Source: JAEYKI01 sp036679405
GTDB taxonomy: Bacteria; Bacillota; Clostridia; Christensenellales; Christensenellaceae
Direction of reading: 5' to 3'
Assembly (NCBI GenBank): GCA_036679405.1
Contig: JAVBVZ010000008.1
Span: 1-64,000 of the forward strand
DNA length: 64,000 nt
Positions 17,038-24,741 of the stretch are shown in pieces. Position 1 is the stretch's first letter, and each line of letters starts with the position of its first letter. The notes beneath the pieces are model-generated. The model was not told where the DNA came from and did no database searches. It saw nothing but the letters and a program-made list of their open reading frames with translations. Both the position numbers and the translations under genes were made by a program.

Positions 17038-18668
17038 TTCTTTTTCCTTTCTTGATACTGTCCCATTAAATCTAGCATTTGGTTAATGACATAGTATCCT
17101 AATAAAATCGCTTTGGGAAACCGTGGAAATTCCTTTGTAACCTGAATCAACTGTCCCGATTCTTCCTCATTTACATTATCTTTTATAAAAAGCTTTACAG
17201 ACTCTAGTAATTCATACGGTCCATAACATTGCTGCGTCGAACGAGAAGCCGAAGTCATACAATAGACTTTTTGAAACTCGTCAAAAGACTTACAAAGATG
17301 GCCTTTCTGCGAAGCAATGAAAAGTTCAATACGCTCTTGCAATTCTTTGTCCCATAGACTTGAGAATCCTGAAGGCTGGTATTTTTTTGCTTGAACCTTT
17401 CCTTGACTGTAATGAATTTCCGCTGTCCATTGAAACATCTTCTTCTCAAAATCTGAATGATAGTTCGTCAACTCAACCCTATACGCTTTTATGATCATAT
17501 ACGGGATATGATACTTGAATTTCGAAACATCTCTTTTGGGTCGTTCGACCTTTTGTTCAAACTTAGCATTATTTAAATCCACAAACGGTATATCAGCATC
17601 ATGTTGTATTGGGATATATCCTTGTGGCATAGATTCATTCACAGCACTAGCAATAGCTTTTGCAATAGCGTATGCCAATTTTGGGGGCACCGCGTTACCT
17701 ACCAACGTATGCTTAATACCCTTGGACTGCCCATAAAATTTATAATCAATAGGAAAACTCATCATGCTTGCTGCTTCTCGAACTGTAGGCAAACGGTAAC
17801 CACCATCATTTGTTCGTAAGATCATTGATTCCCTTGAGCATGCCGACATATTAGCCATAACAGTCCTTGACGGATTTTCAAGATTTTCAGGAAAAGACAT
17901 TTTTCCCATATAGCCTTTATCTTCTTTTAGTCTCTTAGCTATTTTCCACTCAAAGGGTGCAAGCCTATAAACATATTGATGATCCGATACCTCATCACGC
18001 GGAAGAAAAAAATCGGGATAGTTGCAATCTTGGATGCTTTTTTTATTTTGATCTAAAGGATATCCTAATGATTCTAAAACCGATTTCAAGCTCTTAACAC
18101 TATCGTCATCACAAATTTCTTTGATTTCTGGAAATTCCCCGCAAAGAAACCTTGTTCTATTCGTGGGAGCACCAAAATATTTAGCATTATAAATACTAGA
18201 AGTATCGTTAATTACTTTTAAAGTAAAGTTACTTTCCAATTCCAAATCAGAAGCAGCATATTCACTTTGTAAAAATTTTTTGATATTAGGAACATTCTCT
18301 AAAATCCAATAACGTAAAACTGAATCTTCCTTAAATTTTTTCCGAGCTATGATCCTAAGATACGCCTTCAATAATGCAATTCCTAAAGTTTTATCACCAT
18401 TTCCAGATTTATTGGAATTAGAAAATGCTACACAAGGTGGTGATCCAATGATTACTTCCGTATCTGGAATCAGACTATGGAATTCTGAATCAGGTAACTT
18501 TGAAATTCGAATAACATCATCTTGAATGACCTTGCATTTTGGTTTGTTTGCTTTATATGTATTGACCGCTGGAAGCCACTTATCGACTGCAAAACAAACA
18601 TCAAATCCAGCTTGTCTAAATCCTTCCGAAAAGCCTCCTGCGCCACAAAAAAAATCAGCTACTTTCAT
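17028..18668 (-). CDS. C5-cytosine DNA methyltransferase with C-terminal extension
   Basis: This 546-residue enzyme transfers methyl from SAM to C5 of cytosine. Motif I is DFFCGAGGFSEGF (about 5-17), motif IV GSPPCVAFSN with the catalytic Cys (about 75-84), and motif VI ENVPN (about 123-127). Motif VIII is NRTRFLCGEF, motif IX contains SRTVMANMS, and motif X is HTLVGNAVPP (about 312-321). About 200 further residues after motif X are not part of typical Dcm enzymes and may bind a partner. The ATG follows AAGGA by nine bases, with a promoter at 18704-18731. As the first gene of the operon it would protect self DNA or write the mark read by the AspBHI_N-like protein. Confidence 0.9.
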   Translation of the reverse strand: MKVADFFCGAGGFSEGFRQAGFDVCFAVDKWLPAVNTYKANKPKCKVIQDDVIRISKLPDSEFHSLIPDTEVIIGSPPCVAFSNSNKSGNGDKTLGIALLKAYLRIIARKKFKEDSVLRYWILENVPNIKKFLQSEYAASDLELESNFTLKVINDTSSIYNAKYFGAPTNRTRFLCGEFPEIKEICDDDSVKSLKSVLESLGYPLDQNKKSIQDCNYPDFFLPRDEVSDHQYVYRLAPFEWKIAKRLKEDKGYMGKMSFPENLENPSRTVMANMSACSRESMILRTNDGGYRLPTVREAASMMSFPIDYKFYGQSKGIKHTLVGNAVPPKLAYAIAKAIASAVNESMPQGYIPIQHDADIPFVDLNNAKFEQKVERPKRDVSKFKYHIPYMIIKAYRVELTNYHSDFEKKMFQWTAEIHYSQGKVQAKKYQPSGFSSLWDKELQERIELFIASQKGHLCKSFDEFQKVYCMTSASRSTQQCYGPYELLESVKLFIKDNVNEEESGQLIQVTKEFPRFPKAILLGYYVINQMLDLMGQYQERKKKWL

Positions 18669-18703
18669 TACTAATTTTCCTTAAAAATCATATATTTTTA
18701 CAT

Positions 18704-18731
18704 TTTATACACAATAAGTTTTTTACTGCAA
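18704..18731 (-). promoter_or_regulatory. promoter of the methyltransferase-led operon
   Basis: On the minus strand TTGCAG (18726-18731) and TATAAA (18704-18709) are separated by 16 bases, 36 bases before the methyltransferase ATG. An extended -10 (TGTTATAAT, near 18773-18778) on the plus strand could serve the divergent gene at 18928, so the two promoters lie close together. Confidence 0.55.
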
Positions 18732-18927
18732 ATTTACCTATTGTTCTCTGCATTTTTATTGCCATATATTGTTATAATATCATATTAACATTTAAGCTAC
18801 AAGATATTGACGAAAAATAAATAGCCTTTTTTCACATCGGACGAATTGAAAAGCTTTTGGATTTTTTGTTTCACACATTACTAATAAAGTTATCTATTAA
18901 TGTCTCAATAAATTGAAAGGAGATATA

Positions 18928-19464
18928 ATGATGAATCTGGCTATCAAATCTACAGACATCTTTGATCCCAATACTTATTGGAAAGTCAAAGAAAAACTCG
19001 ATCGAAATCCCAAAAGAATAAACCGAAATGTAATCTACAGAGTTACCTTGAAGTTTGATCGAAGCGCTTTAGTTGATGAACGTATGATGGCTTTCTCTAT
19101 CCCTGAATCCAAATCACAACAATATCCAAATAACGATGTTAAAGACCATATCCATTACTTGCTCAACCTTCAGCTTAAACGCGCTTCACGCGCATGCAAA
19201 AACGCTGGCATTCAGTCCCATCACTTTTCAATAAACGGTGATGATTTAACCGACAGCAAGTCACTTGTTATCATCCTGAAAAAAGAAACCAAAGAATTAA
19301 TGTACCAAGGACGCGGGAAAAACAAAAGGGTAATGGATGGCTATTGCATTGTACCTGATCTTCCTGGTATACAGCAAGAATTGGCTAAAACACTGGCACA
19401 ACAGCTTATTAACGATATCAAAAGCGGAAAAATTAATCTTGAAGATTTCCGAGAAAAAGATTAA
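18928..19464 (+). CDS. hypothetical protein divergent from the defence operon
   Basis: This 178-residue, highly charged protein has no signal peptide or membrane segment and I do not recognise a family. ATG 18928 (or 18931) follows AAAGGAG by five to eight bases; an upstream in-frame TTG at 18913 overlaps that ribosome site and is unlikely. It contains an N-terminal basic region (NPKRINRNVIYRVTL, about 26-40) and a C-terminal helix. Position, divergent from the methyltransferase and equally AT-rich, suggests it may belong to the defence unit, for instance as a regulator or an accessory nucleic-acid binder. Function unknown. Confidence 0.6.
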   Translation: MMNLAIKSTDIFDPNTYWKVKEKLDRNPKRINRNVIYRVTLKFDRSALVDERMMAFSIPESKSQQYPNNDVKDHIHYLLNLQLKRASRACKNAGIQSHHFSINGDDLTDSKSLVIILKKETKELMYQGRGKNKRVMDGYCIVPDLPGIQQELAKTLAQQLINDIKSGKINLEDFREKD

Positions 19465-19817
19465 AATAATGCTCATCTCTTTTTTCTGCATTCAATCATT
19501 GCTGCATTAGATTTCCTTTTTGAATTTATCATCTACCAATAGCCTTGATATTGATGTGCGGCAGCACTTTGCCAATACGGCTTTTCTCGAATAGCAAGTG
19601 CTTAATTGTTTCTCTTGAAATGATAGAATGTGTAAGCTGATAAATACGCAAAATGGAAGCGACCCCTTTTACAGGTACTTCCATTTGTGCGGATATTGTG
19701 GTGGAGGCGACTGGAATTTTGCGTCCATCGCACAACATTAAACTCTGGCTTGGGTTATCACATATTCCTGCTTTTTATTACGACTTCCTGGAGTCGTTAA
19801 AATTTAATATTAACATA
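19465..19817. other. gene-poor stretch with competing inverted repeats
   Basis: No convincing gene is present. A 69-codon minus-strand frame (19529-19738), with a vaguely excisionase-like tail (RIGKVLPHINI), has no good ribosome site. The stretch contains two mutually exclusive hairpins sharing one side: AAATGGAAG (19651-19659) pairs with 19678-19686, while ACGCAAAAT (19646-19654) pairs with 19716-19724. The purpose is unknown; it may be an oriT/att-associated or RNA structure. Confidence 0.35.
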
Positions 19818-20189
19818 CTATATTTCGTTTTCCCAATCAACAATATTTTCATTTAAATCTACTAAAATTTCATAGGCATTACAAGAATACAGGTCTTTTT
19901 CACAAGCACATAATATTTTATTTAAGCATCCGGGTACATGAAGTCCATTTATGATATAAAGCGACTTCACAATAGCCAGTATTATTTCATGACGTTCTTT
20001 CTCATAAAGCTCCCACAGATATTTCTCAAGGTCCTCAATGTTTTTTAAATATATGTCAGACTCAGATATTCTTTCGATTAAGGGAGCGGTACTCATACTC
20101 ATCCTTGCCATCGCACTTATAAAATTCTTATCCATCTTAATATGTCCGTTTTCTTCCCTCAAAGTCAAATGTTGAATATTATTTCCCAT
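19818..20189 (-). CDS. hypothetical protein next to the attachment end
   Basis: This 123-residue acidic soluble protein contains four cysteines in its C-terminal half (CLNKILCACEKDLYSC, about 87-102). ATG 20189 follows AAGGAG by eight bases. A short overlapping leader frame with its own ribosome site precedes it. No family recognised. It is the last element gene before the tRNA, a position often occupied by excisionases, integrase regulators or addiction genes, but nothing in the sequence confirms any of these. Confidence 0.55.
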   Translation of the reverse strand: MGNNIQHLTLREENGHIKMDKNFISAMARMSMSTAPLIERISESDIYLKNIEDLEKYLWELYEKERHEIILAIVKSLYIINGLHVPGCLNKILCACEKDLYSCNAYEILVDLNENIVDWENEI

Positions 20190-20235
20190 AAAAACATCTC
20201 CTTATTTGCATAGTAATTTGGTCCATTATGTCCAT
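20179..20235 (-). CDS. 18-residue overlapping leader peptide
   Basis: A tiny frame (begins MDIMDQITMQ, ends YGK) has AAAGGTG six bases before its ATG. It runs through the ribosome site and start codon of the downstream 123-residue gene, stopping 9 bases inside it. This arrangement is typical of translational coupling. There is no other evidence that it is expressed. Confidence 0.35.
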   Translation of the reverse strand: MDIMDQITMQIRRCFYGK

Positions 20236-20270
20236 TGCATTCACCTTTTTACATACTGATAAAATAAAAA

Positions 20271-20312
20271 ATGTAGTCAAAATGTAGTCAAATCCATAAA
20301 AATGCAGTTAAA
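20271..20312. repeat. tandem 11-bp direct repeats near the tRNA end
   Basis: ATGTAGTCAAA occurs twice without a gap (20271-20281, 20282-20292), with a degenerate third copy (ATGCAGTTAAA, 20302-20312). Short direct repeats just inside an attachment end often bind the N-terminal domain of tyrosine recombinases or excisionase. That role is inference here. Confidence 0.5.
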
Positions 20313-20343
20313 AAGCTAAATTTTCTAAAATATAGCAAACAAA

Positions 20344-20375
20344 AAACCCCAACAAATGGCTTTGTAATGGGGTTT
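20344..20375 (-). terminator. terminator after tRNA-Arg
   Basis: AAACCCCA (20344-20351) pairs with TGGGGTTT (20368-20375), and a T-run follows on the minus strand. It lies five bases after the tRNA CCA end, so it ends the tRNA transcript. If the element's attachment core includes the tRNA end, this terminator was brought in by, or restored by, the element. Confidence 0.75.
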
Positions 20376-20380
20376 CTTCT

Positions 20381-20457
20381 TGGCGTACCCGAAAGGATTC
20401 GAACCTTCGGCCTTTGGAGTCGGAGTCCAACGCTCTATCCAGCTGAGCTACGGGTAC
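20381..20457 (-). tRNA. tRNA-Arg (anticodon CCG)
   Basis: A full cloverleaf on the minus strand: acceptor GTACCCG/CGGGTAC, D arm GCTC/GAGC, anticodon stem TTGGA/TCCAA with loop CTCCGAC (anticodon CCG, reading CGG), T arm with GTTCGAATC, discriminator G and encoded CCA. Its 3' end is adjacent to the mobile element, so it is the probable attachment site. Confidence 0.95.
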
Positions 20458-20535
20458 ACAGCGCTGTATTCGCATTTCAAACACAGCCATATTATTATAC
20501 ACCATTTTTCAAAAAATGTGCAGATGTTTTTTTGT

Positions 20536-21261
20536 TTAAAGTACTTTGGAAAGAAAATCCTGAAGACGCGCATTTTGAGGATTCCCAAAAAATTCTTTAG
20601 GCGGCGCCTGCTCCAATATTTTTCCCTGGTCCATAAACATGACGCGGGTCGCAACCTCGCGGGCAAAGCCCATTTCATGGGTCACCACCACCATGGTCAT
20701 GCCTTCGTCGGCCAATGTATGCATGAAATCCAGCACTTCTCCCACCATTTCCGGGTCCAGGGCGGAGGTCGGCTCGTCAAAAAGCATTACATCCGGCCCC
20801 ATAGCCAGCGCGCGCACAATGGCTACCCGCTGTTTTTGCCCGCCGGAAAGCTGTGACGGGTATGAATCCGCCTTGTCCGAAAGGCCGATCCGCTTTAAAA
20901 GGTCTGTCGCCTTGTCGTTTGCCTGCTCGGATGTCATGATTTCCAGTTTTACGGGCGCAAGCGTAATGTTCTGCCGCACCGTTTTATGCGGAAACAGGTT
21001 GAACTGCTGAAACACCATACCCATTTTACGCCGCACTTTATCCACATCCACACCCGGCAGATTGATTTGATTCCCTTCAAACCACACTTCTCCGGAGGTT
21101 GGCTCTTCAAGCAGGTTCAGGCAGCGCAAAAAGGTGCTCTTTCCGCTTCCGGACGGCCCTACCACCACGACTTTTTCGCCTTTTTCTATGGTTTCCGAGA
21201 GGTTGTCCAGCACCACCGGACCTTTCCCGAACTGTTTTACCAGATTTTTAACTACGATCAT
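20536..21261 (-). CDS. polar amino-acid ABC transporter ATP-binding protein
   Basis: This 241-residue ATPase of the GlnQ/HisP type has Walker A GPSGSGKST (about 35-43), signature LSGGQKQR (about 137-144), Walker B VMLFDEP (about 158-164) and the switch His in VVVTHEMGF. It energises import of a polar amino acid with the adjacent permease and binding protein. Start ATG follows GAGG by nine bases. It is the last gene of the transporter operon, 19 bases after the permease. Substrate cannot be told from sequence alone; glutamine, arginine or cystine are all possible. Confidence 0.9.
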   Translation of the reverse strand: MIVVKNLVKQFGKGPVVLDNLSETIEKGEKVVVVGPSGSGKSTFLRCLNLLEEPTSGEVWFEGNQINLPGVDVDKVRRKMGMVFQQFNLFPHKTVRQNITLAPVKLEIMTSEQANDKATDLLKRIGLSDKADSYPSQLSGGQKQRVAIVRALAMGPDVMLFDEPTSALDPEMVGEVLDFMHTLADEGMTMVVVTHEMGFAREVATRVMFMDQGKILEQAPPKEFFGNPQNARLQDFLSKVL

Positions 21262-21280
21262 TTTTCATTTCCTCAAAATT

Positions 21281-21979
21281 TCATCGGCTGTCGCTTTGGG
21301 CAAGCTTACGCTCCAGTTTTTTGAGCGCCCAGCTGATCAGCATAACAATGCCCAGATACACAAGCGCAATAAATATAAGCGGGACCAGCGCGTCGTATGT
21401 CCGCGACCGGACCAGCTCCGCCGCGCGTGTCAGATCCATCACCGCCACATAACCCACAATGGAGGTTTCTTTGAACAGCACGATAAATTCATTGCCCAAC
21501 GCAGGCAAAATGTTTTTGACCGCCTGCGGAAATATGATTTCCCGCATGGTCATGCCGCCCGTAAGCCCCAGCGAACGCCCGGCTTCCGTCTGCCCTATAT
21601 CTACCGACTGAATCCCCGCGCGGACGATTTCCGCAACATATGCGCCGCTGTTAATACCAAAAGCCAGGGCCGCCACATACGGCGCCGCGCCTTTGGAAGC
21701 CGTTGCAAAAACAATGTAGTACATAATCAAAAGCTGCACCACAATAGGTGTGCCACGAATCACGGTAATATAAATATCGCAAATAACTTCCAGCCATTTA
21801 AGGCGTTTATGCTGGTGAGCGCTTACTTTTGCAATGGCCACCAACGAACCGATAACAACGCCCAAAACAATGGCGATTCCCGCAATCATCAGCGTAATGA
21901 GCAGGCCGTTTACAAAAAGCATCCACCGGTTGTCCAGAACAAGAGTCGAATAGATCTGTCCCGGGATATCGTTAAACAT
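21281..21979 (-). CDS. polar amino-acid ABC transporter permease
   Basis: This 232-residue inner-membrane protein has about five hydrophobic helices. It carries the HEAA permease signature: ELVRAGI-like EIVRAGIQSVDIGQTEAGRS (about 128-147), followed by the EAA loop with GLTGGMTMREIIFPQA. It pairs with the GlnQ-like ATPase as a homodimeric channel of the HisM/GlnP class. ATG 21979 follows GGAG by seven bases. It is separated from the binding-protein gene by a strong hairpin that probably lowers permease expression relative to the binding protein. Confidence 0.9.
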   Translation of the reverse strand: MFNDIPGQIYSTLVLDNRWMLFVNGLLITLMIAGIAIVLGVVIGSLVAIAKVSAHQHKRLKWLEVICDIYITVIRGTPIVVQLLIMYYIVFATASKGAAPYVAALAFGINSGAYVAEIVRAGIQSVDIGQTEAGRSLGLTGGMTMREIIFPQAVKNILPALGNEFIVLFKETSIVGYVAVMDLTRAAELVRSRTYDALVPLIFIALVYLGIVMLISWALKKLERKLAQSDSR

Positions 21980-22093
21980 GTGTCTTCTCCCAATCAGCCG
22001 GGCTCCGCACCGGGGAAGCCCCGCAATTAAAATCCCACAGCGAAAACCATGGGATCCATAAAATAAGATAGAGATATTATAGCAGAGAAATGA

Positions 22094-22129
22094 AAATCCG
22101 CAAAGGAAATTTTTTTCCTTTGCGGATTT
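22094..22129 (-). terminator. intercistronic 16-bp hairpin between binding protein and permease
   Basis: AAATCCGCAAAGGAAA (22094-22109) pairs perfectly with its complement (22114-22129) around a 4-base loop, but no T-run follows on the minus strand. Such structures usually stabilise the upstream message or partly terminate, raising binding-protein levels above permease and ATPase. Confidence 0.65.
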
Positions 22130-22151
22130 GCCTGATGATTTTTATTTGTTT

Positions 22152-23024
22152 TTACTCAACAACCGCAGCCGCTTCCGCATGGCTTGCAGTCCATTCGGCA
22201 ACCTTTCCTTCGTCCTGCAGTTTCGCAATCACGCTGTTTACCACTGCCAGGAAATCTGTATCTCCTTTTTTCACCGCAATGGCGTACTGCTCATCCGTGA
22301 AAGGCTCGTCGATCAGTTTCAGCTGCTCTTCATTGGAAGCCACAATGTTCTGGGCCGGCAATTGGTCTAAAATCACAGCATCCAGTTTGCCGTTCATAAG
22401 ATCCATGGCCGCTTCCAGGCCGGTCTTATACTGGCTCACTTCTGCGCCTTCAATATCCGAAGCATAGATGTCGCCTGTTGTTCCAAGCTGAACGCCAATA
22501 ATTTTCCCATTCAAATCGTCTACGCCGGTGATGTCTTCGTTATCCGCAGCCACAATAATCAGCTGGGTAGCATCCGCATACGTATCCGAGAAATCTACGC
22601 TCTCCTTGCGTTCGTCGGTCACGGTAAGGCCCGCGGCGATCATGTCGCCCTTTCCGCCGATAAGCGCCGGGATCAGGCCGTCAAAGTCCATGTCCACTAC
22701 TTCCAGCTCAACGCCGATCTCGTCCGCAATTGCCTGCGCCATGTCCACGTCCACGCCCGCCGGTTTGTTGTCCGAACCCAGGTATTCATAGGGCGGGAAA
22801 GCTGCGTTGGTCAGCATAACCAGTTTTCCGGCTTCTTTGATTGCGTCCAAAGAACCGGCGGCGGCAGTTTCTTCCGGCGAAGCGCTCTCTTCCGGCGCAG
22901 CCGATTCGGATGCCTGGGCAGATTCGGATGCGGATTCACTTGCCGCAGGCGTTTCGCTTGAACATGCCGCAAAAATCATTACGCACATTGCTACGGCAAT
23001 CAGGATTGCCACAAATTTTTTCAT
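22152..23024 (-). CDS. polar amino-acid ABC transporter substrate-binding lipoprotein
   Basis: This 290-residue lipoprotein has a signal peptide ending in lipobox FAAC (Cys about residue 21), then a Ser/Ala/Glu-rich linker to about residue 50. A type 2 periplasmic-binding fold of the SBP_bac_3 family follows, with NAAFPPYEYLGSDNKPAGVDVDMA (split by family into ligand-binding strands) and GLTVTDERKESVDFSDTY. It captures an amino acid outside the membrane. ATG 23024 lies nine bases after GGAGG; the TTG at 23030 is too close. First gene of the transporter operon. Confidence 0.9.
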   Translation of the reverse strand: MKKFVAILIAVAMCVMIFAACSSETPAASESASESAQASESAAPEESASPEETAAAGSLDAIKEAGKLVMLTNAAFPPYEYLGSDNKPAGVDVDMAQAIADEIGVELEVVDMDFDGLIPALIGGKGDMIAAGLTVTDERKESVDFSDTYADATQLIIVAADNEDITGVDDLNGKIIGVQLGTTGDIYASDIEGAEVSQYKTGLEAAMDLMNGKLDAVILDQLPAQNIVASNEEQLKLIDEPFTDEQYAIAVKKGDTDFLAVVNSVIAKLQDEGKVAEWTASHAEAAAVVE

Positions 23025-23100
23025 ATTCAATTTCCTCCATATTTAAAATGTTTGTATCAATATCGAATAATTATACCATTAATCCGTGCAAAATCAAGAA

Positions 23101-23145
23101 AAAACATACGCTCTTTGCATTTTGATTCGGCAAAGCGTATGTTTT
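23101..23145 (-). terminator. terminator after the Rieske gene
   Basis: AAAACATACGCT (23101-23112) pairs with AGCGTATGTTTT (23134-23145), followed by a T-rich run on the minus strand. It separates the Rieske gene from the amino-acid transporter operon. Confidence 0.75.
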
Positions 23146-23180
23146 CCCCTTCTGCTCAAAGCACAAAAAGAAAGAGACCC

Positions 23181-23513
23181 TCAGACATCCGGATCAACCA
23201 GAATATCGTTTCCTTCCACCTTTACAGGATAAACTTTTTCGTCTTTTACTTTGATTTTTGAAAAAAGCACTTTTGCGCCCCTGACCGACCGTCCTGTACG
23301 GACATCAAATTGCGCGCCATGCTTCGGGCAGGTAAGAATACCGTTTTCCATAGGATTTTGGTGGAGAAGCCCACCCATATGCGTGCAAACGTTCGAAATT
23401 GCGTACACCTTTCCATCTACGTTTGCAAAAAGGATATCCACGCCGCCCACCTCTGCTCTTTTGGTCGTTCCCTCTGCCAGCCCTTCCATATCTGTCGCTT
23501 TTATAAAACTCAT
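23181..23513 (-). CDS. Rieske [2Fe-2S] ferredoxin-like protein
   Basis: This 110-residue single-domain Rieske protein has box I CTHMGG (CxH, about 42-47) and box II CPKHGAQFD (CxxH, about 61-69), supplying two Cys and two His for the cluster. It has no membrane anchor and no oxygenase domain, so it is a soluble electron carrier such as the NirD/BphA3-like ferredoxins. The electron donor and acceptor are not encoded nearby. It is monocistronic between two terminators or gaps. Confidence 0.9.
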   Translation of the reverse strand: MSFIKATDMEGLAEGTTKRAEVGGVDILFANVDGKVYAISNVCTHMGGLLHQNPMENGILTCPKHGAQFDVRTGRSVRGAKVLFSKIKVKDEKVYPVKVEGNDILVDPDV

Positions 23514-23619
23514 TTCTCCGGCCTCCGATTACTTTTTTATTTATATACACCGTTTTCAAAATCAAAAACCGCTAAAGCGTCCGCAGTTCCGCAAATACCG
23601 CATTGCGCAGACGCCTGCG

Positions 23620-24366
23620 CTATAGATTTAATATTTTTTTCTTGGCCTGGGCAAATTCTTCTTCCGTTAAAAAGCCCTGCCGCCTTAGTTCGCTCAATTC
23701 TTTAAGCTTGCCAACCAAATCTCCGCCGCCTTCTGCAGCGCTGTCTCCTGTAATTTTTTTAAGCTCTTTGCAAATTGCCTCTGCCGTTTCATGACAATAG
23801 GTATACAGTTCAGAATCTTTTATTTCAGGGGCAGACAATATTTCAATATTGACTTCCGGCTCTTTAGCGTCAGATGTCAGCAGTTTTATTTTAACCGTTT
23901 TACGTGGCAATATACTGGAAAGCATCGCTTCCGTATACCCATAAACAAGGCCGCCCCCAAAGGAGCTATCCCATGTGGCTGTCTCTTTGATCTCAACTTT
24001 TTTTATTTGGCTGCATTCCCTTATAACAAAGTTTTGGTTTTCATAGGTCGGAGAACAATAATAGCGCGTTTTTTCTCTGTTAATAGCAAATATCCTGCCC
24101 TCATACTCTCCGCACCGGACTGAAAAGCCCGGAACAAAATTGTTTGCTTTAAAAAAATACGGTTCGATCCTTCTTAAATTATCCATCCGGTAAAACTGGC
24201 CTTCCGTGAAGCAGCGGATCGCTTCTTTTTCTATCGCCATAAATGAACTCTCCGGCAGTTCAATAACGGTGTCTTTCCCGCATCTTACGCAAGAGGTTAC
24301 TCTTGCGCGGCTGACGGTTCCGCAATTTTCGCAAACGAAAATCGGCATGTCCTTTTCTTTTCTCAT
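23620..24366 (-). CDS. zinc-ribbon and SHOCT domain protein
   Basis: This 248-residue soluble protein has an N-terminal zinc ribbon (CENCG and CVRCG, about 12-36), a middle domain of unknown type, and a C-terminal SHOCT motif (LSELRRQGFLTEEEFAQAKKKIL, about residues 223-245). SHOCT segments are short helical pairs that often mediate oligomerisation or membrane contact. ATG 24366 follows AAAGGTG. No operon partner. Function unknown. Confidence 0.75.
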   Translation of the reverse strand: MRKEKDMPIFVCENCGTVSRARVTSCVRCGKDTVIELPESSFMAIEKEAIRCFTEGQFYRMDNLRRIEPYFFKANNFVPGFSVRCGEYEGRIFAINREKTRYYCSPTYENQNFVIRECSQIKKVEIKETATWDSSFGGGLVYGYTEAMLSSILPRKTVKIKLLTSDAKEPEVNIEILSAPEIKDSELYTYCHETAEAICKELKKITGDSAAEGGGDLVGKLKELSELRRQGFLTEEEFAQAKKKILNL

Positions 24367-24523
24367 TTTTTCACCTTTGTGCCGCTTTTAATTGTTCCCC
24401 TGTTTTTTAAAGGATGCCCCGGCATGTTTCAGTAAGCTTTTTACATTATAAAACAGTCTAGCATGTTTTCTTCATTTCTTCAATTTAAGCCCTGTAAGCA
24501 TTCCTGCACCCGCGCTTCATAAT

Positions 24524-24652
24524 AAAAAGGCCCTCCATCAAGGGGCGGCTTTTTTAAGCAAATATTTTTTTCATACCGTCAATGCAGGAGATGAGCCACA
24601 AAACTTTGTTTGAATGTTCCCGTTCGCTGTCATACCATGTGAAAGGCAAAAC
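24524..24652 (-). pseudogene. decayed 3' end of a gap gene with its terminator
   Basis: On the minus strand, codons 24652-24557 read a degraded copy of the GAPDH C-terminus: TWYDSEREHSNKVLWLIS then CIDGMK, against AWYDNEWGYSNKVLELIS and YIDGVK in the intact gene at 25976. Nucleotide similarity is clear over about 75 bases. A stop (TAA, 24556-24554) is followed immediately by a GCCGCCCC/GGGCC-type hairpin and T-run (24524-24553). The rest of the 24367-24741 gap shows no gene. Confidence 0.75.
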
Positions 24653-24741
24653 CGCTTTAAAAAGCGATTATTAAGATTTTTCACTTTTATTGCCGGCTGG
24701 TTACATTTATTCTGTTTTTTAATGCATGTAATGTTTTTACT

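Larger units (their letters stand above)
1..20380. mobile_element. right-hand part of an integrative element inserted at tRNA-Arg
   Basis: The 3' end of the tRNA-Arg gene (20381-20457, minus strand) faces this region, which is the classical insertion geometry for integrative elements. Inside are partition genes, a Tad export/pilus locus, a DUF3846 protein and an AT-rich restriction-like operon. Beyond the tRNA the content changes abruptly to transport and central metabolism genes. Short direct repeats lie next to the tRNA end. No integrase, relaxase or VirB4/TcpA-type gene is seen, so the element probably continues past the left edge. Calling it an ICE is inference; a non-conjugative genomic island remains possible. 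Confidence 0.65.

Noticed and set aside
19529..19738. 69-residue excisionase-like protein
   Set aside because: Weak resemblance at the tail only, no good ribosome site, and inverted repeats explain part of the sequence.
20308..20505. 65-codon minus-strand frame across the tRNA-Arg gene
   Set aside because: Its sequence is a translation artefact of the tRNA itself; the cloverleaf is complete.
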